In this document: one piece after another, positions 43,605 to 52,932 of the stretch | Layout: each line of letters opens with the position of its first letter | How positions within the stretch are numbered: the first letter of the stretch is position 1 | NCBI RefSeq assembly: GCF_014197035.1 | Contig: NZ_JACIEU010000011.1 | Span: 62,001-126,000, forward strand | Reading direction: 5' to 3' | DNA: 64,000 bases | DNA from: Sphingobium scionense | GTDB lineage: Bacteria; Pseudomonadota; Alphaproteobacteria; Sphingomonadales; Sphingomonadaceae | The notes under the pieces: generated by a model | What the model saw: the letters and a program-made list of their open reading frames with translations, nothing else | What the model was told of the DNA's origin: nothing | Databases searched by the model: none | Program-made: the position numbers and the translations under genes

Positions 43605-43985
43605 TCAGCCGATCCGATGCAGGCCGCACAGCTTGTTGCCGGCGGGATCGCGCAGATAGGCGAGATAGAGCCTGCCGAAGCCGCCCTCGCGCACGCCCGG
43701 CGGATCTTCGCAAGCCGTGCCGCCCGCTGCGACGCCGGCCGCATGCCAGGCATCGGCCTGCTCGGTCGATGCCATGCGGAAACCGATCGTGCCGCCATTG
43801 GCATGACAGGCGGCTTCCCCGTCGATCGGTTTGGTGACCATGAACAGCGCGCCGTCATGCATGTAGATCAGCCGTCCCTTGTCGTCCTGCATCGCCGGCT
43901 TGCCGCCGACCGAACCGAACAGCGCATCATAAAAGGCGCGCGAAACGTCGAGATCGTTCGATCCCACCATAACATGGCTGAACAT
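43605..43985 (-). CDS. VOC-family (glyoxalase-like) protein in formaldehyde operon
   Basis: A 126-residue protein with the paired beta-alpha-beta-beta-beta pattern of vicinal oxygen chelate proteins: MFSHVMVGSNDLDVSRAFYD with His4, then FRMASTEQADAWHAAGVAAG and LYLAYLRDPAGNKLCGLHRI. It lies between the glutathione-dependent formaldehyde dehydrogenase and S-formylglutathione hydrolase genes. A glutathione-thioester related role is plausible, but the reaction is unknown. Confidence 0.8.
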   Translation of the reverse strand: MFSHVMVGSNDLDVSRAFYDALFGSVGGKPAMQDDKGRLIYMHDGALFMVTKPIDGEAACHANGGTIGFRMASTEQADAWHAAGVAAGGTACEDPPGVREGGFGRLYLAYLRDPAGNKLCGLHRIG

Positions 43986-44011
43986 GGTCTCTCTCCTGCT
44001 GGATTATCGGT

Positions 44012-45124
44012 TCAGAAGACGACGACGCTGCGGATGCTCTCGCCCGCATGCATCAGGTCGAACCCCTTGTTGATGTCCTCCAGCCCCATGACGTGGGTGA
44101 TCATCGGGTCGATCTCGATCTTGCCGGTCATGTACATGTCGACGATCTTGGGCACGTCGGTGCGCCCCTTGGCACCGCCAAAGGCCGTGCCGCGCCAGTT
44201 GCGGCCCGTGACCAGCTGGAACGGACGGGTGCTGATTTCCTTTCCGGCTTCGGCCACGCCGATGATGATGCTGGTACCCCAGCCGCGATGGCAGGCCTCC
44301 AGCGCCACGCGCATCACGTCGGTATTGCCGGTGGCGTCGAACGTGTAATCCGCACCGCCATCGGTCATCGCGACGATCGCGGCGACCACCTCTTCACGGC
44401 TCATGCCCTTGGAGTTGAGGAATTCGGTCATGCCGAACCTGCGGCCCCATTCCTCGCGATCGGGATTGATGTCGACGCCGATGATCTTGTTCGCGCCGGC
44501 CAGGCGCGCGCCCTGGATGACGTTGAGGCCGATTCCGCCCAGGCCGAAGATCACGACATTGTCGCCCACCTGCACCTTGGCAGTATTGATCACCGCGCCG
44601 ACGCCCGTAGTGACGCCGCAGCCGATATAGCAGCTGCTCTGGAACGGCGCGTCCTCACGGATCTTGGCCAGCGCGATCTCGGGCAGGACGGTGAAGTTGG
44701 AGAAGGTCGAGCAGCCCATATAATGGAAGATCGGCTGCCCCTTGTAAGAAAAGCGGGTCGTGCCATCGGGCATCAGCCCCTTGCCCTGGGTCGCGCGGAT
44801 CGCGGTGCACAGGTTCGTCTTGCCGCTCAGGCACGACTTACACTGGCGGCATTCGGGGGTGTAGAGCGGGATGACATGGTCGCCCGGCACCAGACTGGTG
44901 ACGCCGGCCCCCACTTCGCGGACGATACCCGCGCCCTCATGGCCCAGGATCGAGGGGAAGATGCCCTCGCTGTCGAATCCGTCGAGCGTATAGGCATCAG
45001 TATGGCAGATTCCGGTGGCCATGATCTCGACCAGGACTTCGCCCGCCTTGGGGCCTTCCAGATCGACTTCGACGATTTCGAGGGGCTTTTTCGCTTCGAA
45101 GGCGACGGCGGCGCGGGTTTTCAC
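44012..45124 (-). CDS. adhC: S-(hydroxymethyl)glutathione dehydrogenase / class III alcohol dehydrogenase
   Basis: A 370-residue protein from the GTG at 45124 ([15 protein letters not shown]), preceded by GGGAG. Catalytic zinc ligands are in [23 protein letters not shown] and [12 protein letters not shown]; structural zinc cysteines are [15 protein letters not shown]; the NAD site is [18 protein letters not shown]. It oxidises the spontaneous formaldehyde-glutathione adduct to S-formylglutathione. It begins a three-gene operon with a VOC protein and fghA. Confidence 0.94.
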   Translation of the reverse strand: MKTRAAVAFEAKKPLEIVEVDLEGPKAGEVLVEIMATGICHTDAYTLDGFDSEGIFPSILGHEGAGIVREVGAGVTSLVPGDHVIPLYTPECRQCKSCLSGKTNLCTAIRATQGKGLMPDGTTRFSYKGQPIFHYMGCSTFSNFTVLPEIALAKIREDAPFQSSCYIGCGVTTGVGAVINTAKVQVGDNVVIFGLGGIGLNVIQGARLAGANKIIGVDINPDREEWGRRFGMTEFLNSKGMSREEVVAAIVAMTDGGADYTFDATGNTDVMRVALEACHRGWGTSIIIGVAEAGKEISTRPFQLVTGRNWRGTAFGGAKGRTDVPKIVDMYMTGKIEIDPMITHVMGLEDINKGFDLMHAGESIRSVVVF

Positions 45125-45335
45125 GGCGGGCAACTCCCATGACTGGCGTGAACGGGCGCCCCGGGGACGCCCTGTTAAAAGCATTCCCGGCGTTCATATC
45201 GGTTCCGGCAGCAATTGCCAGCCGATACCGCGGTCAAAAGGAGAGGAAAATCCGGAATAAATTGAAAAAAACAAAACACATCCAGCGACTTGCATCGCCG
45301 AATGGGTCGTCCTGCCTTTCTCGGTCGCGCCCTGT

Positions 45336-45425
45336 TTAGAAGGACACGTTGTAAATGAACCAGCCCAGGATCAGCAGGCTGCTCACAAGACAGATACGAT
45401 CACCAAAGACATCAATCCGAGACAT
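45336..45425 (-). CDS. Candidate 29-residue single-pass membrane peptide
   Basis: ATG at 45425, preceded at 8 bases by AAGGA, TAA at 45336. The product has an N-terminal charged start MSRIDVFGDR and a single hydrophobic segment ICLVSSLLILGWFIYNVSF. It stands alone in the 518-base region between adhC and a DUF2093 gene. A ribosome site and a clean membrane segment support it, but such a short frame could arise by chance. Confidence 0.45.
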   Translation of the reverse strand: MSRIDVFGDRICLVSSLLILGWFIYNVSF

Positions 45426-45642
45426 CTGACACATCCTTCACCCAAAAGACGATCTGCGCCGCCTGTTGAGGAAGAATACATCAGATAAAAGGGCGTGGGA
45501 ACAGCAATCTCGCGACAGACCGTTCCGCCGGAGCGATGAATGGAAATTGCAACATCTTGAAATTTTCGCCGCCGCGCACAGCGATCATTCAACTAATTGA
45601 ATAGCAACAGAAAGCCGAATAGTAGCAGGCACTTACCGCAGT

Positions 45643-45870
45643 TCAGCGAAATGCTGCACCGCGGTGGCGCAGAAAGGAGGCGGTCGCCTCCTCCGGCCCG
45701 CGATAGGCTTCCTGAAACTCGGCGCTCCAATATTTCAGGTCGTCGAGGTCGATTCGCGCACCCGATACGGCGCAGAGCACGAACTGCCCCGGCCGTACCA
45801 TGTCGAAATGCGGCGTGTCATAATGCAGCACCGCAAGGCCCTGGATATCGCCTGTTGTCATCGACGCCAT
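45643..45870 (-). CDS. DUF2093-family protein
   Basis: A 75-residue protein starting MASMTTGDIQGLAVLHYDTP. The text FDMVRPGQFVLCAVSGARID followed by LDDLKYWSAEFQEAYRGPEE matches the DUF2093 family, conserved in alphaproteobacteria and without known function. The ATG overlaps the stop of the upstream nitronate monooxygenase-like gene (TGATG), so the two are co-translated. The single cysteine in LCAVSG is a family feature. Confidence 0.8.
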   Translation of the reverse strand: MASMTTGDIQGLAVLHYDTPHFDMVRPGQFVLCAVSGARIDLDDLKYWSAEFQEAYRGPEEATASFLRHRGAAFR

Positions 45871-47273
45871 CAGTCGCCGGTCAGGATGCGGTCGACCAAC
45901 TGCTTCACGGTCGGCACGAACCCGTTCGAATAGAAGGGATCCTGCTTGAAGCGATAGGCGGCATGGCCGGCGAACAGCAGATTCTTGTCCAGATCACCGC
46001 CATGCACCGATTCCTGCAGCGACTTCTGGATGCAGAAGCTGCGCGGATCGGCCAGGCGACCGGTCGAGTTGGTCTCGCTGTCCATCCAGCTGGAGAAGCT
46101 GCACTGCGACAGACAGCCCATGCAGTCGGTCTGGTCCTTGCGGATTTCCGCCTTCTCTTCCTCGGTCACGAAGACGAGCGTGTTGTCCGGCGTCTTGAGT
46201 GCGGAGGTGAAGCCCTGCCCCACCCATTCGCGCGCGCGCAGCAGGTCGCCGACCGTCACCCAGAAATTCTTGCCCTTCACGCCCGCGTCGAGCTGATGGG
46301 TATGGTCGCCCGCCTGCTCGGTGCTGAACGGGATCTGGCGGTCCGACCGCGCTTCCAGCGAACGCAGGAAGGGATTGCGGATCGCCGAGCTGTAGAAGCC
46401 GGTGGGGGAGAATTTGTGCAGCAGCACGTCGCCCGGCTCCAGCTGCATCAGCCGGTCCTTCCAATCCTGCGGGATCGGGCTTTCCTGGGTCAGCAGCGGG
46501 CGGGTGCCGAACTGGAACATGATCGCGCCGAGTTCGGGATTGTCGATCCAGTCGTTCCAGTCCTTGAGCGCCCATACGCCGCCGGCCATGACGATCGGCA
46601 CGTCGTCGGAAATGCCGCCCTCGCGCATGGTGGCGCGCAGGTCACGAACGCGGGGATAGGGATCCTGCGGCGCGCGCGGATCTTCCGCGTTCGACAGGCC
46701 GTTATGGCCGCCGGCCAGCCAGGGATCCTCATAGACCACCGCGCCCAGCCATTCCGACGCCTTGGAGTAAGCCCGCTTCCACAGCGCGCGAAAGGCGCGG
46801 CCCGACGACACGATCGGCAGATAGCTGACATTGTAGGAGGCAGCGATTTCGCTGAGCTTATAGGGCATGCCCGCGCCACAGGTGACGCCGGCGACCATCC
46901 CCTTGGTCTTTTCCAGCACGCCGTGCAGCACGCGCTGCGCACCGCCCATTTCCCACAGCACATTGATGTTGATCGCGCCCTTGCCGCCGGCAATCTCATA
47001 GGCGCGTTTTACCTGCTCGACGGCACCGTCGATGGCATAGGCGATCAGTTCCTCATGGCGGTCGCGGCGGGTGCGGCCATGATAGATTTGCGGGATGATA
47101 TTGCCCATGGAGTCATAGCTGTCGGCGTTGACCGCCGATACCGTGCCGATGCCGCCGGCAGCCGCCCAGGCGCCCGAGCTGGCATGGTTGGAAACAGCAA
47201 CACCCTTGCCACCTTCGACCAGCGGCCAGACTTCGCGGCCACCATAGACGATGGGTTTCAAACCCTTGAACAA
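45870..47273 (-). CDS. NAD(P)H-dependent flavin oxidoreductase, nitronate monooxygenase-like
   Basis: A 467-residue protein. The TTG at 47273 follows GGGAG by six bases and gives the family N-terminus MFKGLKPIVYGGREVWPL. FMN-barrel features include GVAVSNHASSGAWAAAGGIG, VAGVTCGAGMP and IVMAGGVWAL. It is longer than standard nitronate monooxygenases, with a C-terminal extension holding a cysteine cluster (TDCMGCLSQCSFSSW) that could bind a metal or an iron-sulfur cluster. Substrate is unknown; it is coupled to a DUF2093 gene. Confidence 0.75.
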   Translation of the reverse strand: MFKGLKPIVYGGREVWPLVEGGKGVAVSNHASSGAWAAAGGIGTVSAVNADSYDSMGNIIPQIYHGRTRRDRHEELIAYAIDGAVEQVKRAYEIAGGKGAININVLWEMGGAQRVLHGVLEKTKGMVAGVTCGAGMPYKLSEIAASYNVSYLPIVSSGRAFRALWKRAYSKASEWLGAVVYEDPWLAGGHNGLSNAEDPRAPQDPYPRVRDLRATMREGGISDDVPIVMAGGVWALKDWNDWIDNPELGAIMFQFGTRPLLTQESPIPQDWKDRLMQLEPGDVLLHKFSPTGFYSSAIRNPFLRSLEARSDRQIPFSTEQAGDHTHQLDAGVKGKNFWVTVGDLLRAREWVGQGFTSALKTPDNTLVFVTEEEKAEIRKDQTDCMGCLSQCSFSSWMDSETNSTGRLADPRSFCIQKSLQESVHGGDLDKNLLFAGHAAYRFKQDPFYSNGFVPTVKQLVDRILTGD

Positions 47274-47366
47274 CGACTTCTCCCGCGAAATGAACCGGCC
47301 TCCCCAGACCGGTTGAAATGTCGTCCTATAACAGTTTTTGTCAGGGATGACGAACTGACGCGCGCC

Positions 47367-48500
47367 CTAGCGCAAAATATGAGGGCTGGCCAGAGCCTCG
47401 CCATATAATGCGGCATAGGCATCAACCATGGTCTTCTCGTCATAATCACGCTGCGCCCGCGCCCGATTGGCGGCACCCAATGCGGCACGCAATTCCGGGT
47501 CGGCCGCCAGTACCCCCAGCGCATCCGCCAGCCCCGGCTCATCAGCCGCAACGAAGGGCCGGTTGGCGGGCGCCACCATATTGGCGACGTCGCCGACATC
47601 GGTGGATGCCACCGGCAGCCCGGCCGCCATCGCCTCCACCAGCGAGATCGGGAACTGCTCGCTGTCCGACGACAGGGCAAAAATGTCGAACAGGCCGACA
47701 AAGCGCCAGGGATCGGTCATGAACCCGGCCAGGCAGATATCGTCCAGCCCCTGCGCCGCCGCCTCGGCCAATATTGCGTCGCGCTCCGGCCCCTCGCCCA
47801 CCACCACCAGTTGCAGCCGCGCGCGATGGACCGCCACGGCGCGCACCAGCCGCGGGATATTCTTGACCGCGCGCAGCCCCGCCAGCGTGCCCACCAACAG
47901 CTTGCCCGGCGTGCGCACCAGCCCCGGTATCGCATCCGGTGCCGGCGCCTCGGCATAACGCGCCACATCGATGCCGTTGCGGATCAAATGGACCTTGCCC
48001 GCTGGCTGCTTCCACGCCTGATGCGCGATCCGTTCCAACCGGGCCGACGGCACGACCAGTGCCTGCGCCCGCCCCAGCGCCATGCGCCGATAAAGATTGC
48101 GCTGCGGCTTCAGTCCCGTAGCCTCATCGGCATTGAAGCCATCCTCATGATGGATCAGCGGCGGCAGGCGCATCGACCGGGCGAACAGCCGGTGCGCCAT
48201 CACCCCGTCCATCGCCCCCCAATTATAGCCCAGCACCAGGTCATAGCCGGACAGGAACTGCGCGATCGCGCGAAACCGCGCCAGTCCCGGCCGCCCGGCA
48301 AAGGGCGGCGCAGCGGGAAAATCGACCGCGACCTGCGGCTCGATCGCGCTGCGGGCACTGAGCGCCTCGGGCGCCGCGCTGACGATGCTGTGCCGTGCCC
48401 GCTCCCCCCAGATGTTCATCAGCCGGATCGCGCGGGCTTCCTTGCCGCCCAGCGTGAAGCTGCCATGGATATGCAGGATGCGCGGCGGATTGCCCCGCAT
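47367..48500 (-). CDS. GT4-type glycosyltransferase
   Basis: A 377-residue protein starting MRGNPPRILHIHGSFTLGGK. It shows an N-terminal Rossmann fold with GGKEARAIRL, a GT-B hinge, and the C-terminal sugar-nucleotide motif SSDSEQFPISLVEAMAAGLP (E-x7-E). It would transfer a sugar from a nucleotide donor to an envelope acceptor. No other polysaccharide genes are nearby; it follows an alpha/beta hydrolase gene by 13 bases. Confidence 0.85.
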   Translation of the reverse strand: MRGNPPRILHIHGSFTLGGKEARAIRLMNIWGERARHSIVSAAPEALSARSAIEPQVAVDFPAAPPFAGRPGLARFRAIAQFLSGYDLVLGYNWGAMDGVMAHRLFARSMRLPPLIHHEDGFNADEATGLKPQRNLYRRMALGRAQALVVPSARLERIAHQAWKQPAGKVHLIRNGIDVARYAEAPAPDAIPGLVRTPGKLLVGTLAGLRAVKNIPRLVRAVAVHRARLQLVVVGEGPERDAILAEAAAQGLDDICLAGFMTDPWRFVGLFDIFALSSDSEQFPISLVEAMAAGLPVASTDVGDVANMVAPANRPFVAADEPGLADALGVLAADPELRAALGAANRARAQRDYDEKTMVDAYAALYGEALASPHILR

Positions 48501-48513
48501 CACGCCGCCGCCA

Positions 48514-49383
48514 TCAGCCACGCAGGACGCGTTCCAGCAAACGGTCGATCCCGGCCGCCGCCTCCGGCTCATCCAGAGCCGGCGCATGGCCGACATCGGG
48601 CACCGTCACCAGTTCCACGCTTGCCCCAACCTCGCGCGCCATCCGCTCCGCCGTCGGCGCGCTCAACAGGTCCGACCGGTCCCCGCGCAGCAACAGGGTC
48701 GGAATGCCCTGAAACGCCGCCATCACCGGCCACATGTCGACACCCGCCTCGCCGCCCGGCGCGCGCAGCGGCTCGGCAATCCGCATGTCATAGTCGAGCA
48801 CGATGCGCCCGCCGCTGTTCAGCCGATAGAGGCGCTTGGCCATCGCCAGCCATTGCTCCAGCCCATAAGCCGGATAGACATCGCCATTCGCCTCCTCCAG
48901 CGCGCGGGCCGCATGGACCCAGCTCGGGTGCGACTGGCCGACGCCCACATAGCCGCGAATCCGCTCCAGCCCTGCTTCGTCCAGCGTCGGGCCGACATCG
49001 TTCAGCACCGCGCCCGCCAGCCATTCGCGATGGGTCGCAGCGATCAGCATCGTGATGATCCCGCCCAGCGACGTGCCGACCGCCACGAAGCGGGTGATCG
49101 CCAGGTCCGCCAGCAACCGGCCGATATCCTGCAAATAGGTGAGCGGCACATAGCTCATCGGATCCTTGGCATAGGCGCTTTCCGCGCGCCCGCGCATATC
49201 CGGGCATATCACCCGCCACTCGCCCGCCAACCGCTGCGCCAGCGGCTCGAAATCGCGCGCATTGCGGGTCAGCCCCGGCAGGCACAGCAAGGGCGGCCGC
49301 CCGTCCTCGCCGCCCGCATAGTCGCGATAATGCAGCCGCAGTCCATCCGGGGACCACCAATATCCGTCACTATAGCCGGTCAA
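48514..49383 (-). CDS. Alpha/beta hydrolase
   Basis: A 289-residue protein. I prefer the TTG at 49383 because GGAAGGA lies six bases upstream; an ATG at 49422 would overlap the divergent selO start. Fold motifs: LCLPGLTRNARDFEPLAQRL, nucleophile Ser in VAVGTSLGGIITML, Asp in LLRGDRSDLLS and His in VPDVGHAPALDEP. It is probably a cytoplasmic esterase or related hydrolase of unknown substrate. It shares a very short divergent promoter with selO and precedes a glycosyltransferase. Confidence 0.82.
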   Translation of the reverse strand: MTGYSDGYWWSPDGLRLHYRDYAGGEDGRPPLLCLPGLTRNARDFEPLAQRLAGEWRVICPDMRGRAESAYAKDPMSYVPLTYLQDIGRLLADLAITRFVAVGTSLGGIITMLIAATHREWLAGAVLNDVGPTLDEAGLERIRGYVGVGQSHPSWVHAARALEEANGDVYPAYGLEQWLAMAKRLYRLNSGGRIVLDYDMRIAEPLRAPGGEAGVDMWPVMAAFQGIPTLLLRGDRSDLLSAPTAERMAREVGASVELVTVPDVGHAPALDEPEAAAGIDRLLERVLRG

Positions 49384-49420
49384 GCTTGATCCTTCCGCCC
49401 ATACTCCCCCATATCGCCGC

Positions 49421-50818
49421 ATGGACAACAAGCCGCAAGCCGCCAATTACAGCCCCGCCACGGAAATCACCGCGCTGATGCCCGACATCGCCGATCCGGT
49501 GCATGCTGCGGACTTTCCCCAGACGCTGCTGCGTTTCCGCAATGACCGCGCCGCCGCATCGGTCGGCCTCGATCATCTGAGCGACGAAGAGTGGATCGCC
49601 CATTTCGGCCGCTTTACGCCCCTGCCCGACACACTCCCCCAACCGCTCGCCCTGCGCTATCATGGTCATCAGTTCCGCCATTATAATCCCGACATCGGCG
49701 ACGGCCGCGGCTTCCTCTTCGCCCAACTGCGTGACCAGGACGGCCGCCTGCTGGACCTTGGCACCAAGGGATCGGGCCAGACCCCCTATAGCCGCTTCGG
49801 CGATGGGCGCCTGACGCTCAAGGGCGGCGTGCGCGAGATATTGGCGACGGAGATGCTCGAAGCACTCGGCGTCAACACGTCGAAGACCTTCTCGATCATC
49901 GAGACCGGCGAGGCGCTGGAGCGCAATGACGAACCCTCGCCCACGCGCGGCGCGGCGATGGTCCGGCTCAGCCATTCGCATATCCGCATCGGCAGCTTCC
50001 AGCGCGCCGCCTATATCGAGGATAATAGGTTGCTCGAAAAGCTGACCGACTACGCCCTCACCCGCCTCTATGGGGAGCAGCCCGGCGACAATCCGCCCGC
50101 CCAGCTGCTCGGCCGCGTGGTCGATCGCACCGCCGACCTTGCCGCCAGCTACATGGTCGCCGGCTTCGTCCATGGCGTGCTCAACAGCGACAATATCAAT
50201 GTCACCGGCGAAAGCTTCGACTATGGCCCCTGGCGCTTCACGCCGCTCTGGGACGCCGGCTTCACCGCCGCCTATTTCGACCATGCCGGCCTCTACGCCT
50301 TCGCGCGCCAGGCCGAGGCGATCCACTGGGACGTCGCCCAGCTCGCCGTATCGCTGCGCCCGCTGACGCAGGCGCCGCCGCTGATCGAACAGCTCGAACG
50401 CTTCCCCGCCCTCTATGCGCAGGCGATGCAGCGCCGCTTCTGCTGGCGCCTCGGCGTCCGGCCGGGTGCGGACAGCGCCGCCATGACCGAAACCGCCGTG
50501 CGCGCGATGATGACCACCGCGACGCCGATCGACATCTTCTTCCACGACTGGCGCGGCGGGACGCCCCGTGATCCCGCCCGCTACAGCGCGCCGATCTGGG
50601 CCGAACTGCGCGACACGCTGGCTGACCACCCGCCCACTCCCGGCGCCCGCGACCACGCCTATTGGTCGGACGAAACGCCCTGCTCCATGCATATCGACGA
50701 GGTCGAAGCGATCTGGAGCGCGATCGACCAGTCCGACGACTGGTCCCCGCTCCAGGCCAAGGTCGCTGCCATCCGCCGCATGGGCGAGGCGCATGGAGCA
50801 GCCCCGGACCTGCCGTGA
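49421..50818 (+). CDS. selO: SelO/YdiU-family protein adenylyltransferase
   Basis: A 465-residue pseudokinase-fold protein. The sequence LRYHGHQFRHYNPDIGDGRG, LDLGTKGSGQTPYSRFGDGR, REILATEMLEALGVNTSKTF and HGVLNSDNINVTGESFDYGP are strong family motifs; the Asp in NSDN binds metal. SelO transfers AMP from ATP to Ser/Thr/Tyr of target proteins and is linked to redox stress. The C-terminus lacks a penultimate Cys typical of the eukaryotic selenoprotein. Length is near the shorter bacterial type. Confidence 0.92.
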   Translation: MDNKPQAANYSPATEITALMPDIADPVHAADFPQTLLRFRNDRAAASVGLDHLSDEEWIAHFGRFTPLPDTLPQPLALRYHGHQFRHYNPDIGDGRGFLFAQLRDQDGRLLDLGTKGSGQTPYSRFGDGRLTLKGGVREILATEMLEALGVNTSKTFSIIETGEALERNDEPSPTRGAAMVRLSHSHIRIGSFQRAAYIEDNRLLEKLTDYALTRLYGEQPGDNPPAQLLGRVVDRTADLAASYMVAGFVHGVLNSDNINVTGESFDYGPWRFTPLWDAGFTAAYFDHAGLYAFARQAEAIHWDVAQLAVSLRPLTQAPPLIEQLERFPALYAQAMQRRFCWRLGVRPGADSAAMTETAVRAMMTTATPIDIFFHDWRGGTPRDPARYSAPIWAELRDTLADHPPTPGARDHAYWSDETPCSMHIDEVEAIWSAIDQSDDWSPLQAKVAAIRRMGEAHGAAPDLP

Positions 50819-50874
50819 GAGGGGGCACGAGCGAAGCAATATATCGCTCCCTCATCCAGGACGCGGCAGGCGGG

Positions 50875-51069
50875 TCAGCTTTCGATCAGGTCGAGATAGG
50901 CGACGACATCATTGTCGGTGGCGAGGAACAGCCCCTCCTGCACCTCCTGCGGCTGTTGCTCGGCGACGCGCAGGGCCTCGCTCAAGGGGCCATACATAAT
51001 GGTCATCGCCGCGCCGTCGTCGCCCAGATGATAGAGGCGGACGGTCGCGTTGTCATAGGTGGTGCGCAT
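50875..51069 (-). CDS. Small hypothetical protein
   Basis: A 64-residue protein starting MRTTYDNATVRLYHLGDDGA, with GGGAGGAG four to eleven bases before the ATG, a strong reason to accept it. It is acidic and mixed alpha/beta, ending VAYLDLIES, with no signal peptide. It follows the beta-helix protein gene by 31 bases on the same strand. I do not recognise the family. Confidence 0.6.
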   Translation of the reverse strand: MRTTYDNATVRLYHLGDDGAAMTIMYGPLSEALRVAEQQPQEVQEGLFLATDNDVVAYLDLIES

Positions 51070-51100
51070 GGCTCCTCCCTATCAGATCGGCGCGACCACG

Positions 51101-52039
51101 TCAGCGCCGATCCTTGATCTTCATGCTGGGGGCGAGCTGGTTCTGGCCGATCCGCACCGCATCGTCGGTGAAATTGGCGACGAAGGTCGAACCGCGTGCG
51201 AGGCCCGGCACGAAGCCGGCCTTGTTCCCCTCGATCACCAGGGCGCTGCTGTCATGCTCGCGGCCCTCGGGCGCGACGGTGATGAAGGCGGACCAATTAT
51301 CCTTGTCCTTGCCCTGCACCATGTCATTGCCGACGATCTGGCCGTTCGCCCCGTTGCTGAGGTCGATCATGTAATTGGTGAGGTGGCCGCCGCTGTCGTC
51401 GAAACTATTGTCGCGAATGTCGACCTGTGCGGCGCGGCTCTTGAGATAATGGCCGCCATCGCCCTGGTCGAAACGCGAGCGGGTGACGGTCAGGCGCGCG
51501 ACCCGGCCGATATAGATGCCATGGGCGCAGTCGAGATCACGGTCGCAACGGCCAAGGTGGCGGAAGGTCGACTTGTCGATCAGGATCGTGGCCACCCGAT
51601 CCTCATTGCTCAATATGCCCTGCTCGCTGTTGCGGAACAGGCTGTTGCTGACGGTGAGATTGCCCTTTTCGAGGCGGATGCCCGACCCATTGCCGTCGGG
51701 GACACGCAGATTCTGGAAGATCAGGCCATCGACCATGGTGGCCCGGCCGCGCAGCACCAAGGCCGCCTTGTCCTCGCAAATTGCCCCGTCAAAGATCGCG
51801 CTGCCCGGCGTCGCCGCCTTGATCGTCACCTCGCCGCCATTCTGCACGGCGCACTGGCGATAGGTGCCGGGCGCGACGATGACCGTGCCCTTGCCATCGC
51901 CGATCGCGCCGATCGCATCGGACAGGGAGGCGAAGCCCCGGCCATTTTCGGCAAGGGTGAACGGGGCCGGCGCGCTCTGCGCAAAGGCCGATGCGGTGAT
52001 GGCTGCGGACACCAGCAGCAGGGTCGAGAGGATGCGCAT
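51101..52039 (-). CDS. Secreted right-handed parallel beta-helix protein
   Basis: A 312-residue protein from the ATG at 52039, with signal peptide MRILSTLLLVSAAITASAFA. After a FASLSDAIGAIGDGKGTVIV start come repeated short strands with Asn-rich turns (ISLxxNxF type steps such as LTVSNSLFRNSEQGIL and VDIRDNSFDDSGGHL), typical of pectate-lyase-like beta-helices. It could act on polysaccharides or be a structural surface protein. No lyase catalytic residues are clear. Confidence 0.72.
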   Translation of the reverse strand: MRILSTLLLVSAAITASAFAQSAPAPFTLAENGRGFASLSDAIGAIGDGKGTVIVAPGTYRQCAVQNGGEVTIKAATPGSAIFDGAICEDKAALVLRGRATMVDGLIFQNLRVPDGNGSGIRLEKGNLTVSNSLFRNSEQGILSNEDRVATILIDKSTFRHLGRCDRDLDCAHGIYIGRVARLTVTRSRFDQGDGGHYLKSRAAQVDIRDNSFDDSGGHLTNYMIDLSNGANGQIVGNDMVQGKDKDNWSAFITVAPEGREHDSSALVIEGNKAGFVPGLARGSTFVANFTDDAVRIGQNQLAPSMKIKDRR

Positions 52040-52297
52040 GACCGGAACGATAGGCCGATATCGGATGCAGGCCAAGGCACTCGGACCGTCCAATCGCGCT
52101 TGCCCCGCAATGGGACAAAGGGGATCGGGAGAGGCACGGATCAGGGTCATCATCGGGTCATTCTGGCAAAGTTCACACCGTTGATGCGGCGCAAGAATGG
52201 GGAAAAATGACGCTCCTGCGCCTGCGACGCGTCGCCCGTGCGCCAGTCGGGTCAGGCCGGTGCGCCCCCAGGGGCACAGTCACGCGCCGGCGACGCG

Positions 52298-52609
52298 TCA
52301 GCGACGCACCGGCGTGGTCACGGCCCGGGCCGCCGGATCGGCAAAGGGATCAGCCAGACTCTGGGCATGAAGCGCGAGCGCACGCGCCCATGTCCGATCG
52401 AACGGCGTGCCGGCCAGCCGTTTGCGCAGGCGATGTGCGCTGGCGGGCGACATGCCGGCCGCCCGCGCAGCCTGCGTCACATTGGCGGTAGCCAGCAAGC
52501 TGGTGAGAAAGAGCCTCTGCCGCTCCGGCGTCCAGCGGACGCGCTCGGCGGGCAGGCTGATGGTCGGGATCGCGCCGAGCGCGGGCGGTTTGGGGCTTTG
52601 CTGTTCCAT
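52298..52609 (-). CDS. Small helix-turn-helix protein
   Basis: A 103-residue protein from the ATG at 52609. The middle RWTPERQRLFLTSLLATANV, TQAARAAGMSPASAHRLRKR is a clear helix-turn-helix of the type seen in many short sphingomonad proteins of unknown function. The rest is Ala/Arg-rich. A regulatory role is likely, but no target site can be proposed. Confidence 0.6.
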   Translation of the reverse strand: MEQQSPKPPALGAIPTISLPAERVRWTPERQRLFLTSLLATANVTQAARAAGMSPASAHRLRKRLAGTPFDRTWARALALHAQSLADPFADPAARAVTTPVRR

Positions 52610-52740
52610 CGACAAGGATAGATCAGACGAAATCCTATTTTGAAAGAGGGCAGATTCTGCCGCACCGCTCACGCCCACTCTGGTTACGGCCTTTGGCCCG
52701 CATGGAAAAATTCGAACGAGCCGAAAGCGACCATTTTCCA

Positions 52741-52826
52741 ACGTCAACCCGGCCTCGAGCCGGGATCCCACTGCTTTTCTGTTGGACGAAGAAAAGCGGG
52801 ATGCCGGGTCAAGCCTGGCATGACGG
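52741..52826. repeat. REP-like imperfect palindrome in gene-free stretch 52610-52932
   Basis: The 323 bases between the HTH gene and the YcxB-like gene hold no supported gene. They contain an imperfect long palindrome: GCCGGGATCCC and GCTTTTCT (52773-52780) on the left pair with AGAAAAGC (52790-52797) and GGGATGCCGGG on the right, flanked by AACCCGGC and GCCTGGCATGACG. This is the layout of dispersed intergenic repeats in sphingomonads. Confidence 0.55.
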
Positions 52827-52932
52827 ATTGGGGGATGGCAGGAAGCGACCAAAAGTTGCCCATTACCCCGGCAATTGATTTGCCAAAAAGCGGACCTTGC
52901 ATGGCCTTTCGAACGTCGGCATTTAATTGGCA

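Noticed and set aside
50829..50849. Small hairpin GAGCGA/TCGCTC after selO
   Set aside because: Only six base pairs and no T-run; too weak to call a terminator.
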